64,000 nt of DNA from Sphaerisporangium album (GTDB taxonomy: Bacteria; Actinomycetota; Actinomycetes; Streptosporangiales; Streptosporangiaceae). Shown here piece by piece: positions 28,685-37,880 of the stretch. Made by a program: the position numbers and the translations under genes. The notes under the pieces were generated by a model, which was not told where the DNA came from, searched no databases, and worked only from the letters and a program-made list of their open reading frames with translations. The DNA lies in the NCBI RefSeq assembly GCF_003323745.1, contig NZ_QOIL01000004.1, forward strand, positions 186,001 through 250,000. The letters run 5' to 3'. Within the stretch, counting starts at the first letter, position 1. Each line of letters begins with the position of its first letter.

Positions 28685-28760
28685 TCCACCGACGGAATGA
28701 CCAACGCAGGCCGCTCGGCCGCAAGCATTTCCCCGACGGAGCGGACGGCCAGGGTCGGCG
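28685..28760 (-). pseudogene. Gfo/Idh/MocA oxidoreductase, small N-terminal fragment
   Basis: On the minus strand this encodes SVGEMLAAERPALVIPSVEF, matching SVAEMLQAERPEFVIPSVPW of the intact gene at 25309-26394. Only about 25 codons remain. It is diverged from that gene, so it may derive from a different family member. Confidence 0.6.
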
Positions 28761-28773
28761 GTTCTTCACTTCA

Positions 28774-29206
28774 GCGATGGGCGGTAGCTACGTCCCCCAC
28801 CCGAACTACGGTGGCAGCCAGTCCGACCTGCACGACATCGCCGTGGTCGTCTTCAGCAGGCCGATCCCGAACATCACCCGAGACTGCCGACCGCTGGCCT
28901 GCTCGACCGGATGAAGGACGACCGCACGCTCGCGGCGGCGACCTTCACCTCGGTCGGGTATGGGTCGCTGGCCCCTGTCAACGTCCCGGTGGCAAGACCT
29001 ACACCTATACCGACACCCGCAACCAGGCGTCCGGGTCGTTCAACAGCCTCAACAAGGCATGGCTCCGGCTCTCGCAGAACCCCTCGACCGGTGACGGCGG
29101 GACCTGCTACGGAGACTCCGGCGGCCCCACCTCGAACCTCCTCGTCGCCACAACCATCACCGGCGACGTTGCCTGCCGCGCGACCAACGTGGACTCTCGC
29201 AGGTAG
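28774..29206 (+). pseudogene. Trypsin-like serine protease remnant
   Basis: Three reading frames in succession carry chymotrypsin-family pieces: SDLHDIAVVVFSRPI (catalytic Asp region), GLLDRMKDDRTLAAATFTSV, and GGTCYGDSGGPTSN with the catalytic serine motif. The frame changes near 28912 and 28990, and the N-terminal part with the catalytic His is missing. It would have been a secreted protease. Confidence 0.8.
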
Positions 29207-29287
29207 ATCGCGGGCGGACGTCTGGCCTTGGAGGGATTTCTCCCGCAACCCCAAACATTCCGGCCTGGATAATCGTCTATCGGAAGC

Positions 29288-30247
29288 ATGACGAGAATCA
29301 GGGTGAGGGTGTCGGCCTCGCTGGTCGCACTAGCCGCGCTTCTGCTGGGGGTCGCCCCCTCCGCCGCGGACGCCGCAACGCAGATCGGAACCGTCCGGTA
29401 CGCCCGGTTGCCCGCGTGCTCGGGCACCAAGTGCGACCCATGGGAGCTCACGATGCGGGACGGCCGCGTCGTCCGCCTGACGGGCGCGCGGGCGGACCGT
29501 GACCTCTCGTTCATGATGGTGAGCGCCGACGGCCGGCACTTGGTGTACAACCGCAGGTCCGACCGCAGGGTCGTGGTGCACGACCTCGCCGACGGCCGGA
29601 TCCACCCGACCCCGCTGTACGACGTGTCCGAGAGCGGGGTGCACCTGTCGGCGGACGGGCGACTCATGGTGATCACCGACGGCGGGCCCACGGTCGACTC
29701 GCTCACCGACCTGGCGACAGGGAAGACGTATGACCTCATCCATGTCGGCAAGACCCGCACGGTGCGGCGCCACCTCTACGAGGAGTTCGCGAGCTTCAGC
29801 CCGGACGGCAGATACCTGCTGGTCTCCAGCGACTTGGTAGACGGCACCGAGTACACCGTTCTGGACGCGCGTGGCCGCGAGGTCGTCCGGCGTCAGGTCC
29901 GGGCCGAGCACGACGGCCTGTTCGCCACGCTGGCCGGCGACCACACGACGATCGCGCTCGCGTACACATCGCGAGGACGCGCCGGTGTGCGCCTGTACCA
30001 CCTGCGTACGGGGCGGGTCACGACCGTACCGGTCAAACTCCCCAAGGACGTCGGCATCGACGGGCTCACCTGGGCGCGCGGCGGAGGTCTCGTCTTCCGC
30101 ACCGGGCTGTACGACAAGAACGGCTACGACCCCCGGCACGTGCGTGACTACGGCCTGGACCCGGAGACGGGACAGATCCGCCTGCTGCGCTCGCTGAAGC
30201 GTCCCGCCGGCACCTTGGAATGGGTGCTGCCGGACCTTGGCGACTGA
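29288..30247 (+). CDS. Secreted beta-propeller (WD40/PD40-like) protein
   Basis: A 319-residue protein with a Sec signal peptide (RVRVSASLVALAALLLGVAPS, cleavage after ADA near residue 29). Repeated blades such as FMMVSADGRHLVYNRRSD, GVHLSADGRLMVITDG and FASFSPDGRYLLVSSD follow. The layout is that of TolB/PD40-type propellers, which usually bind proteins or ligands. No catalytic motif is visible. It lies alone, convergent with the threonine dehydratase gene. Confidence 0.72.
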   Translation: MTRIRVRVSASLVALAALLLGVAPSAADAATQIGTVRYARLPACSGTKCDPWELTMRDGRVVRLTGARADRDLSFMMVSADGRHLVYNRRSDRRVVVHDLADGRIHPTPLYDVSESGVHLSADGRLMVITDGGPTVDSLTDLATGKTYDLIHVGKTRTVRRHLYEEFASFSPDGRYLLVSSDLVDGTEYTVLDARGREVVRRQVRAEHDGLFATLAGDHTTIALAYTSRGRAGVRLYHLRTGRVTTVPVKLPKDVGIDGLTWARGGGLVFRTGLYDKNGYDPRHVRDYGLDPETGQIRLLRSLKRPAGTLEWVLPDLGD

Positions 30248-30345
30248 CCGGCACTCAGCAGGCTCGGGCGTCAGGAGACGTGCTCCACGCAGCGGGGTTG
30301 CACCTATCGTTACAGCCGGTGGTGACGTCGGGCGACCGCGGCGCC

Positions 30346-31326
30346 CTAGGTCACGGGCGTGCCCGCGCAGAGCTCGGCGAAGCGGCGGGCGTCGATGTTG
30401 CCGCCGGAGATGATCAGGCCGATTCGCGGCGGTACGCGCTCCAGCCGCCCGACCAGCAGGGCGGCCAGCGGGGTGGCGCCGCTGGGCTCTATGACGATCT
30501 TCAGCCGTTCGAAGGCCAGCCGCATGGCCTCGCGGATCTCGTCGTCGGAGACCAGGACGATCTCGTCGACCAGCCGCTTGTTGATGGAGAAGGTCAGCTC
30601 GCCGGGGATGTTCGCGGCCTGGCCGTCGGCGATCGTCCGCGGGACGGGGATGGACACCCGCTCGCCCGCGCTGAGCGAACGCTTGGTGTCGTCGCCCGCC
30701 TCGGGCTCCACGCCGATCACCCGCATGGCGGGTCGCAGCCCCTTGGCAGCCGTCGCGCTGCCCGCCATCAGGCCGCCGCCGCCGATCGGCGCCAGCAGCG
30801 CGTCGAGCTCGCCGACCTCCTCGATCAGCTCCAGCGCGGCGGTGCCCTGCCCGGCGATGACGTGCGGATGCTCGTACGGAGGGATCAGCGCCAGCCCGCG
30901 ATCGGCGGCCAGGGCCTCGCCGATGGCGACCCGGTCGCCGTTGTAGCGGTCGTAGGTGACGATCTCCGCGCCGTAGCCGGCGGTGGCTTCCATCTTGGAC
31001 TTCGGGGTGTCCTCGGGCATGAGGATCACGGCGGTGCTGCCCAGCTCGCGGGCGGCGAGGGCGACGGCCTGGGCGTGATTGCCGGAGTAGTACGCGGCGA
31101 TGCCCTTGGCCAACTGCGCGGGCGACAGCCGGGAGATGGCGTTGTAGGCGCCGCGGAACTTGAAGGCGCCGATGCGCTGGAAGTTCTCGCACTTGAGGAA
31201 GACCTCCGCGCCGACGAGGGCATCCAGAGTGCGCGAGCGCAGGACGGGCGTACGATGCGCCACGCCCTTGAGCCGGGCAGCGGCTTCGCGAACGTCGCCC
31301 AACGTGACCGGAAGTGCGTTCGTCAT
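30346..31326 (-). CDS. Threonine ammonia-lyase / serine dehydratase-like PLP enzyme
   Basis: A 326-residue fold-type II PLP enzyme without the C-terminal ACT domain, so a catabolic threonine dehydratase or serine racemase-like enzyme. The PLP lysine is in FKFRGAYN (Lys56), the phosphate loop is GGGGLMAG, and YYSGNHAQAVALAARELG is the conserved substrate loop. The ATG at 31326 has GGAG 9 bases upstream; the frame is open much further but only from here is it family-like. It converts threonine to 2-oxobutyrate and ammonia. Confidence 0.88.
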   Translation of the reverse strand: MTNALPVTLGDVREAAARLKGVAHRTPVLRSRTLDALVGAEVFLKCENFQRIGAFKFRGAYNAISRLSPAQLAKGIAAYYSGNHAQAVALAARELGSTAVILMPEDTPKSKMEATAGYGAEIVTYDRYNGDRVAIGEALAADRGLALIPPYEHPHVIAGQGTAALELIEEVGELDALLAPIGGGGLMAGSATAAKGLRPAMRVIGVEPEAGDDTKRSLSAGERVSIPVPRTIADGQAANIPGELTFSINKRLVDEIVLVSDDEIREAMRLAFERLKIVIEPSGATPLAALLVGRLERVPPRIGLIISGGNIDARRFAELCAGTPVT

Positions 31327-31507
31327 GCTTGCTGCTCCTGCGGGGTGTCGGGTCCGGTGTGCCTGGGAGAGGTGGTCGCAGGCGGAGGCTCGCGAGATGC
31401 CGAGCGGGGCCTGCCACCACCCCATTCTCACCATGCGCTCCAGACGGCTTACCGGTGACCACCTCGCTGAGGACGGCGTGCACGGCGGCGGCGGTCCAGG
31501 TGCGCAA

Positions 31508-31921
31508 CGGACCGGCGCCACGGCATCCGGGTCAAGCTGCGGGTCAGCGGCGAGCTCAAGCCGATCCTCGCGATCGAGGACCTCCACGTGGACTGCGCTG
31601 GCTCCGGCAACCCGTTCGCCAAGGCTGACGCCCGTCCACGGCGTGGCACCGGGAGTCAGGGTGGCCGCGACGACAACCCTCATGCCCCTGCTCACCGACG
31701 CGTCCGGCTCCACCACCTCGGCTGGCGCCGGTCCGAGCAACGACGGACGCCTGGGCTGTCCCGTGGACACTGTTGCTGCTGGTCGTCGTCCTGATCGCCG
31801 TCATCGTCGGGGCGTTCCTCTTCGCGCGCCGCAGGCGCGTACGGCGCAAGCTGCGTGAGGACGCCCGCGTACGGGACGCCGTCGAGCAGGCGCTCCGCGA
31901 CCAGAAGACGCAGGCGCACTG
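31508..31921 (+). pseudogene. Remnant of a secreted, membrane-anchored protein
   Basis: Successive frames encode GIRVKLRVSGELKPILAIED, a region rich in Val/Ala/Thr (VTPVHGVAPGVRVAATTT), and a C-terminal transmembrane helix with a basic tail (WTLLLLVVVLIAVIVGAFLF, then RRRRVRRKLRED), ending at TGA 31919. Two frameshifts separate the parts. The end is typical of a single-pass surface protein; the rest is not identifiable. Confidence 0.45.
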
Positions 31922-31995
31922 ACCGCCCACCTGCCTCGACGAGCCGACCGCGACGAGTGCGACTGTGCGTCTCCAGGAGCTTGGTCCCGAGTTGA

Positions 31996-34275
31996 TCAGG
32001 CCGACATCACTTCTATCCAGTAGCGGCCGGTGGGGTCCCGATGGGCCCCGTGAATGTCGGTCGCAAGGTCGGGGAACGCCCGGTCGAAGTCCTCCAGTGC
32101 TCGCAAGTACGTCATCAGGGCTCCGTCAGCGGGCCCGGTCGCTTCCCCCGGCATCAGCATCGGGATCCCGGGCGGCGTGACCACGACAGTGGTGGCGGCG
32201 ATCCGGCCGGGCAGGTCGGCAAGCGGGACGCGTTCGGTGCGTGATCGGATCATCGCCTGGTAGCAGTCGGCCGGGGTCAGGACGGGCTCGGGAAGGGTGG
32301 TGAAGACCTGGTCGAGCAGCCTGCCGACACCGGAGTCGCGCAGCCTGTCGTGGGCCCGCGCGCAGAACCGCCGCAGCGAGATGGAGCTGCTGGACGGCCT
32401 CGCGGTGCTGTGCTCAGACGCGGTCGCGGGCGTGCCGAAGTCGGGCAGCACCTCGGCGAGGGGCAGGTCGTCGTCGTAGGCGTTCTTGAAGTCGGTCAGC
32501 GCGTCGAGCAGAGTGCCCCATTTGCCCTTGGTGATGCCCATCGAGAACAGCACCAGCAAGGTGTGGTCGCCGGTCTTCTCGACCACGATGCCACGCCGCT
32601 CCAGGTAAGCGGCCACGATCCGGGCTGGAATGCCCCAATCGAGGGTCCCGGCGGCAGCGTCCGCGCCAGGACAGGTGATCGTCACCTTGACCGGGTCCAG
32701 CAGGCAGTACCCCTCGGCGAGCCCGTCGAACCCGTGCCAGGCGGCACCGGGCTCCAGCGTCCAGCAGGCGGGCTCGGCGCACAGCAGGGCCGGGTCCGCC
32801 TCGGCGAACGGGACGGTCTGGCCGGTGCGCGGGTCGGTGACCGAGGGGGGTTGCCAGACGCCGAAGAACCAGTCCGGCCGCCGGCCGTCGTCGCGGATGC
32901 GGGTGGCCAGCCGCACCATCGCCTGCCGGAAGCGGACCGCCTCGATGATCGCCTCCCCGGTCAGGAACTGCCCGGACGGGCCGTCCATCATCGCCGCCGC
33001 CACGTCCAGCGAGGCGATCACCGGGTAGAGCGGCGAGGTGGAGGCGTGCATTAGATACGTCTCGTTGAGCCGGTCGTAGTCCACCGGCGCCCGCTCGGCG
33101 GGGCGGACGTGCAGCATCGCCGACTGCGAAAGCGCCGCCAGGAGCTTGTGGGTGGACTGCGTGGCGAACACGGTCGGACGGTCCGGACCCGGCAGCGTCC
33201 GCTCGTCGACCGCCATGCCGTACCGGCGGGCGTAAAGCGGATGGAACCGGCCGTAGGCGAACCACGCCTCGTCGAAGTGCAGCCGGGGGACGCTGCCGCT
33301 CAGCAACTCGCCGACCCGTACCGCGTCGTAGCACAGCCCGTCATACGTCGAGTTGGTGATCACCGCGTAGGTGGCCTCCCCAGCGGCGAGGGGATGGCCG
33401 CGCAGGCGCTCGCGCACCGCGCCGGCCTCCAGGGCGGTCGGCGGGACCGGCCCCGCCAGCCCGAGCCCGTTGCGCTCGGGCACCAGGTAGACCGGACGGG
33501 CACCGGTGATGGTGAGCGCGTGCTGGATCGACTTGTGGCAGTTGCGGTCGACCAGCACCGTGTCGTCGCGGGCGATCGCGTGGTGCCCGACGACGCGGTT
33601 CGCGGTGGAGTTACCGTTGACCACGAAGAACGTGCGGTCGGCGCCGAAGACGCGGGCGGCGTTGCGCTCGGCGTCCCCGATCGGGCCCGTGTGCTCCAGG
33701 GGCGAGCCCAGCTCGGTGACGGAGATGGACAGGTCGGTGCGCAGCAGCCGCTCCCCGTAGAAGTCGAAGAACGCCCGCCCTACCGGCGACTTCAGGAACG
33801 CCACGCCTCCAGCGTGTGCCGGGGTGTGCCACGAGTACTGATGGTGGTCCTCCAGGCGGCGGAGCGCGCCGAAGAACGGCGGCAGGATCTTCTCGGCGTA
33901 CCGATCGGCCGCGTGGGCGATCCGCCCGGCGATGAAGCGCGGAGTGTCCTCCAGCGGGAAGACGTAGCCGTGGATCACCTCGTACACCCACAGCGGAAGC
34001 TCCTGCTCCGAGGTCATCAGGAAGACCGGCAGGCCGCGGAACCGCTTGGCCACCGCCCCCAGGAGCTCCTCGGCTCCCGGCGCCTCCCACGCTGCCAGCA
34101 CCGCCGTCAGCGACGCGTCCGAACCGACCACCGCCAGCGCGTCCTCGGCGCGATGCGTCCAGCGCACCTGTATCCCGAACTCGTCCATCGACGCACACAC
34201 CCGGCGAAGCTGCTCAGCGAGCGCCGTATCGGCGTCAGACGGCTCCGTGACAGCGGCAAGAACAGTTCGCTCCAT
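31996..34275 (-). CDS. Orn/Lys/Arg decarboxylase (fold-type I, biodegradative class)
   Basis: 759 residues: an N-terminal receiver-like wing domain (about 1-115), a PLP-dependent aminotransferase-fold core and a C-terminal domain. Motifs include HHQYSWHTPAHAGGVAF, NGNSTANRVV, the substrate loop LHFDEAWFAYGRFHPLY, and the PLP lysine in ATQSTHKLLAALSQ (about residue 375). It removes CO2 from a basic amino acid to give a polyamine precursor, or in related enzymes helps acid resistance. ATG 34275 has GGAG at 6 bases; an upstream ATG at 34287 is possible. It stands alone. Confidence 0.92.
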   Translation of the reverse strand: MERTVLAAVTEPSDADTALAEQLRRVCASMDEFGIQVRWTHRAEDALAVVGSDASLTAVLAAWEAPGAEELLGAVAKRFRGLPVFLMTSEQELPLWVYEVIHGYVFPLEDTPRFIAGRIAHAADRYAEKILPPFFGALRRLEDHHQYSWHTPAHAGGVAFLKSPVGRAFFDFYGERLLRTDLSISVTELGSPLEHTGPIGDAERNAARVFGADRTFFVVNGNSTANRVVGHHAIARDDTVLVDRNCHKSIQHALTITGARPVYLVPERNGLGLAGPVPPTALEAGAVRERLRGHPLAAGEATYAVITNSTYDGLCYDAVRVGELLSGSVPRLHFDEAWFAYGRFHPLYARRYGMAVDERTLPGPDRPTVFATQSTHKLLAALSQSAMLHVRPAERAPVDYDRLNETYLMHASTSPLYPVIASLDVAAAMMDGPSGQFLTGEAIIEAVRFRQAMVRLATRIRDDGRRPDWFFGVWQPPSVTDPRTGQTVPFAEADPALLCAEPACWTLEPGAAWHGFDGLAEGYCLLDPVKVTITCPGADAAAGTLDWGIPARIVAAYLERRGIVVEKTGDHTLLVLFSMGITKGKWGTLLDALTDFKNAYDDDLPLAEVLPDFGTPATASEHSTARPSSSSISLRRFCARAHDRLRDSGVGRLLDQVFTTLPEPVLTPADCYQAMIRSRTERVPLADLPGRIAATTVVVTPPGIPMLMPGEATGPADGALMTYLRALEDFDRAFPDLATDIHGAHRDPTGRYWIEVMSA

Positions 34276-34526
34276 ACAGCACTCCATGATCGGGGGGACT
34301 GCTTGGCTCTCCTATCGAGCTTCCCTTGCCGTCACTTAATGTAGTTGCATGGTTACCAAACCGACACCGAATGTGCCCCAGTGACGACGGACGCCCTATC
34401 TGATGCGGCCGTCGGATAGGCGGGGACCTTCCGCGGTGCCGCCGAGGAGAGTGCGCGGATCAGGAGACTCGCAAGCCGGTGCTTCAGGGGTTAGGGGTCA
34501 GAGCATCACTGATCGCCTCGTGTGCT

Positions 34527-35814
34527 TCATGCACCTGTGTAAAGCCGGCCCATGTCGACAAGTTGAACGGCGGGGTCGTGCCGGGCCACGGCGCACAGGT
34601 CGTCACTGAAGCCGGCGCCGCTGAACAGGAGCAGCCGTGTGCGCTCGGCGTCGACGCCTTCCCGGGCGCGGAGCAGGTCGCGGATCTGGTCGAGCCGGCG
34701 CAAGTGTCCGAGGCCCATGATGTCGTTCCATTTGCATTCGCCGATGGCGAGGAGTCGCTCGCGGCCGGTCTCGTCCTGGCCGAAGGCCGCGACGTCGACC
34801 TCGTGAGCGGTCCGGTTGGCCGGGTCGGGAACGGTACCGCTGGCCACGTTCGACGGGAAGCCACCTATGGTTTCAGAGTCGCAGTACCAGCGGGTCCACT
34901 CGCGGCAGATGCGCTCGAAGTGAGGTCCGACGACCTTGCTGCGGAAGGTGGGTTGCAGCCGGCGCCACACGTTCGGCGCGCGGCCGGGACGTTCGAGTTC
35001 GCCCCAGGCGGGTCGCATGACGGCGTGGTAGAAGGCGAGAAGGGGCTCGGCGATCCGGTACGCGGAGCGGTTGCGGCGGAAGGCGTCCTGCTCGTGGGTG
35101 ATCATGCCGACGTCCTGGAGAACGGCGAGCGGGTGAGCCAGGTCCGTCGACTTGCGACCGAGGTAGGAGGCGATGCCGCCGCGGTTGTGATTGCCGTCGG
35201 CGATCGCGGCCAGCACGGAGTGGTAGAGCGCGGTGTCATGCAGCTCGGGTTCTTCGGCGAGCAGGTAGCGGCCCTCGCGGAAGAGCGGGCGGCCGGGGTT
35301 GAGGACCGCACGGACGATCCAGGAGTCGAAGTCGTCGGCGCCGGCGGGCGTGTCACCCTGGGCGAATTCACGGCGGTAGGCGGGGGTGCCGCCAACGACG
35401 GCGTTGGTCAGCGCGGCGGTGCGCGGGTCGGTGATCTCCCAGAACTGGGCGGCGAGGCGGAAGTCGAGGGTGGGCACGACCAGTTCAAGTCCGGCGCGGC
35501 CGCGCAGCGCCGCGTTGCCGGACAGGATGCGTCCCATGAAGGACAGGGCGGACCCGCACAGACCAGTTGGCGAAGCGGAACGGGACTGGCTCGCCGACGT
35601 GCGCGGCCAGCGCGTCGCCGAACTGCCGCAGCGCGTCGGCCTCGGTGGTCTCGGTGGCGGTGAACATGAAGCCGCCGGTCGCCGTGGTGAGTGCGTCGAG
35701 CAGGAAGGTCTTCCCCTGGCGGCGACGCCCGGAGACCACCCCCAGGGTCGCCTGGGGAGCCGAGTAGGTGGCGAAGCGACTCAGCTCCGCCCACTCGAAG
35801 TCCCGATCGAACAT
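34527..35814 (-). pseudogene. AAA-type ATPase (DUF234-like), copy B, internally deleted
   Basis: Starts at ATG 35814 (MFDRDFEWAELSRFATY), retains Walker A GRRRQGKT, and reaches RFANW near 35570. The Walker B segment seen in copy A (about 65 residues) is missing. The frame is shifted there and resumes at MGRILSGNAALRGRAG, running on through AYRREFAQGDTPAG and IASYLGRKSTDLAHPL (DUF234 winged helix) to LYTGA. It is therefore the complement of copy A, which lacks the later segment. It is unlikely to hydrolyse ATP. Confidence 0.85.
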
Positions 35815-35839
35815 CCCGCTGGGCTTGTCCACCAGGCGG

Positions 35840-36340
35840 TACCGTCCGAACAGCAAGGCGATCGTCTACAAGGTCGACCTGGCCTCCTTCCGCGCCACCG
35901 AGGTGATGCGGGTCGACGACCACATCGGCGGCGTCGTCCACGACCTGAAGAACAACCGCCTCGTCGGCGTGAGCTGGGGCTCGTGCACCTTCTACACCTG
36001 GAACATGGACGGCAAGCTCAAGCGGACCGTGAAGAACCCCGAGCAGTTCACCGACTACCAGGACTGCGACTACCTGGCCGAGGGCAAGGCTGCCTGCACC
36101 GGCGTCGCGACCCTCTCCGTCGCCGGCCAGTCGTTCCAGCTCGGCGCCATCTCCCTGCTCGACCTCGACTCGCTCACCGCGATCAACACCATCCCGGTCA
36201 CCGCACTCAGCGCCGCCGGCAACTCCGTCACCCGCAACCCCACCTGGATCGAAGCCGACGGCAACACCCTCCACCTCACCGCCGTCCCCGACGACAGCCA
36301 GTCCACCCTCCTCACCTACACCACCCCGGCCCTCTCCTAA
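35840..36340 (+). pseudogene. DUF6454-family secreted protein, 3' fragment
   Basis: About 166 residues (YRPNSKAIVYKVDLASF, DDHIGGVVHDLKNNRLVGVS, GNSVTRNPTWIEADGNTLHL) match the C-terminal part of DUF6454 proteins, which form a propeller-like secreted domain. The N-terminal half and signal peptide are absent, and the fragment abuts the 5' end of ATPase copy B, so this is a deletion junction. Confidence 0.7.
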
Positions 36341-36707
36341 GAGAACCCACCGGCCCAACGGCAACTACCGGGTCGGCCGTACTACCGAGACCTGCCGTCC
36401 GACCTGGCCGTCCGGCCTCCCAGTGCTCCGCCCGCCTGCAGCCGCAACAGGGGCGGATCCTCTGAACTTCTCGGCGCCTAGGATGCGCGCTGGGGGGTGC
36501 CCCGAGGGTCTTCATCCGGGCCGCGACCGGTCCAGCATGCCGGTGGCAGGTACAGGTGAGCCATTCGAACCAACAAGTGTGTCCGACATGGTGGGCAGGC
36601 TGGGGGGGGGGACACCAGTTGCGGCGGATGGGTACGCCCGGTGTCCGGCCCTTCCCTCCTGATGCGAACGTGTGCGCGAAGCGATCGACTCTCGATATGA
36701 TGCGGGT
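36341..36707. other. Intergenic region at the island edge, no gene seen
   Basis: Contains a run of ten G (36602-36611), and the sequence becomes more AT-rich from about 36660 on. No convincing frame, tRNA or attachment-site-like repeat was recognised. The promoter for the DUF4062 gene should lie here. Confidence 0.5.
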
Positions 36708-37850
36708 ATGAAAGTCTTCATATCGTCGGTTCGACGTGGCCTGGAACTCGAGAGAGACCATCTCCGCTCACTTCTCAAGGTAACAGGCTACGAACCGGTC
36801 GCATTTGAAGACTTTACCGCCCAGAACGCGCCTAGCCGAACTGCTGTGATCTCGGCTGCCGAGGCCGCCGATGTGGTTATCCTTCTCCTCGGTGAAATAT
36901 ATGGCGATCCGCTGCCCGATTCCGGTATAGCCACGACAGAAGAAGAATTCCGCATAGCGCGAAGCATGGGTATCCCGCTCCTTGTTTTTCGGAAGACCGG
37001 TGTAAATCCGGAGCCAAAGCAAGCGGATTTTATCCGCAGAGCAGGGGAGTATGTCCACGGGCGCTTCTGGAAAGAATTTGACAGTGAGGCGAACCTAGGA
37101 ATCGCCGTAGTAGCTGCGCTGGCCGAGCTAAAGGAGCTGAATAAGCCTCTTTCTTGGACGCCGGTTTCGATGCCGCCAGCTGTATCATGGAGGCGTGATC
37201 GCCAATATGCAGCAGACCGGCCGAATGCTTTCAACCCCTCAATTCTAGAAGTACATCTGGTTGCACCTGCTGGCAGAAATGTCGTCGCGGTCTCCGCGCT
37301 TCCAGCTGTTGAAAAGCAAATCATCCGCAGCGCTCGAGAGGCAGATTTCTTCATCGACAGTGCTAGTGTAGATTCAGGGAGCGATCTCAGCTCGGCCTGG
37401 GCGAGCACTTTTGTAGGCGAAGCTCGAAACAATTACTCGATAAATCAGATTCGAGTTAGCGGACGTCAGGGGGCGTCGGTCGATCGCACAGGAAGCGTGC
37501 TGATCTTCAAGCCGCTGCCCCGCGACATGATCGGCGGTCTGGTAAATAGAGAGTCGCTCACCACCGATATCGCAACGATGCTCCGCCTGGCTGCGCAGAT
37601 AGTTCCGCTGGACGCTGGTCTTATGATCCCAGTCGCAGGTATTGACCCAGTCGGAAGTACGCGATTGGGTGATCCTCGGAAGCTCGGGCGCAGCAGCGGG
37701 GCCCTTCATCTCGGAAATAACGAGGCGCCGGTACGAACAGAGCCTGAAGGCGCAGTACCCCTAGGCTCATTCCCCGAAGCAGCCGTCGAGATTGGTGCGG
37801 AACTTGCGGCCCATCTCGTGGCGCACCTAAAGCAGCGTTCGAGCTGGTAA
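36708..37850 (+). CDS. DUF4062-domain protein, putative defence sensor
   Basis: 380 residues. The N-terminus (MKVFISSVRRGLELERDHLR, YEPVAFEDF, DVVILLLGEIYGD) is a DUF4062 domain, a relative of TIR/nucleotide-processing folds found in antiphage and STAND proteins. A Glu cluster (ATTEEEFRIA, about 76-85) sits where TIR enzymes have their catalytic Glu. The rest (about 140-380) is of unknown fold. It is more AT-rich than neighbouring core genes and faces a macro-domain membrane protein 27 bp away. By analogy with Thoeris it could make or sense an NAD-derived signal; this is inference. Confidence 0.75.
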   Translation: MKVFISSVRRGLELERDHLRSLLKVTGYEPVAFEDFTAQNAPSRTAVISAAEAADVVILLLGEIYGDPLPDSGIATTEEEFRIARSMGIPLLVFRKTGVNPEPKQADFIRRAGEYVHGRFWKEFDSEANLGIAVVAALAELKELNKPLSWTPVSMPPAVSWRRDRQYAADRPNAFNPSILEVHLVAPAGRNVVAVSALPAVEKQIIRSAREADFFIDSASVDSGSDLSSAWASTFVGEARNNYSINQIRVSGRQGASVDRTGSVLIFKPLPRDMIGGLVNRESLTTDIATMLRLAAQIVPLDAGLMIPVAGIDPVGSTRLGDPRKLGRSSGALHLGNNEAPVRTEPEGAVPLGSFPEAAVEIGAELAAHLVAHLKQRSSW

Positions 37851-37880
37851 GAGAGGCTCTTGCAAGCCTGATAGCTCTTA
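37848..37880. terminator. Hairpin between the DUF4062 and macro-domain genes
   Basis: taagag (37848-37853) pairs with ctctta (37875-37880), and ggct (37855-37858) with agcc (37865-37868). The stem includes both TAA stop codons of the convergent genes and would serve in both directions. Confidence 0.4.
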
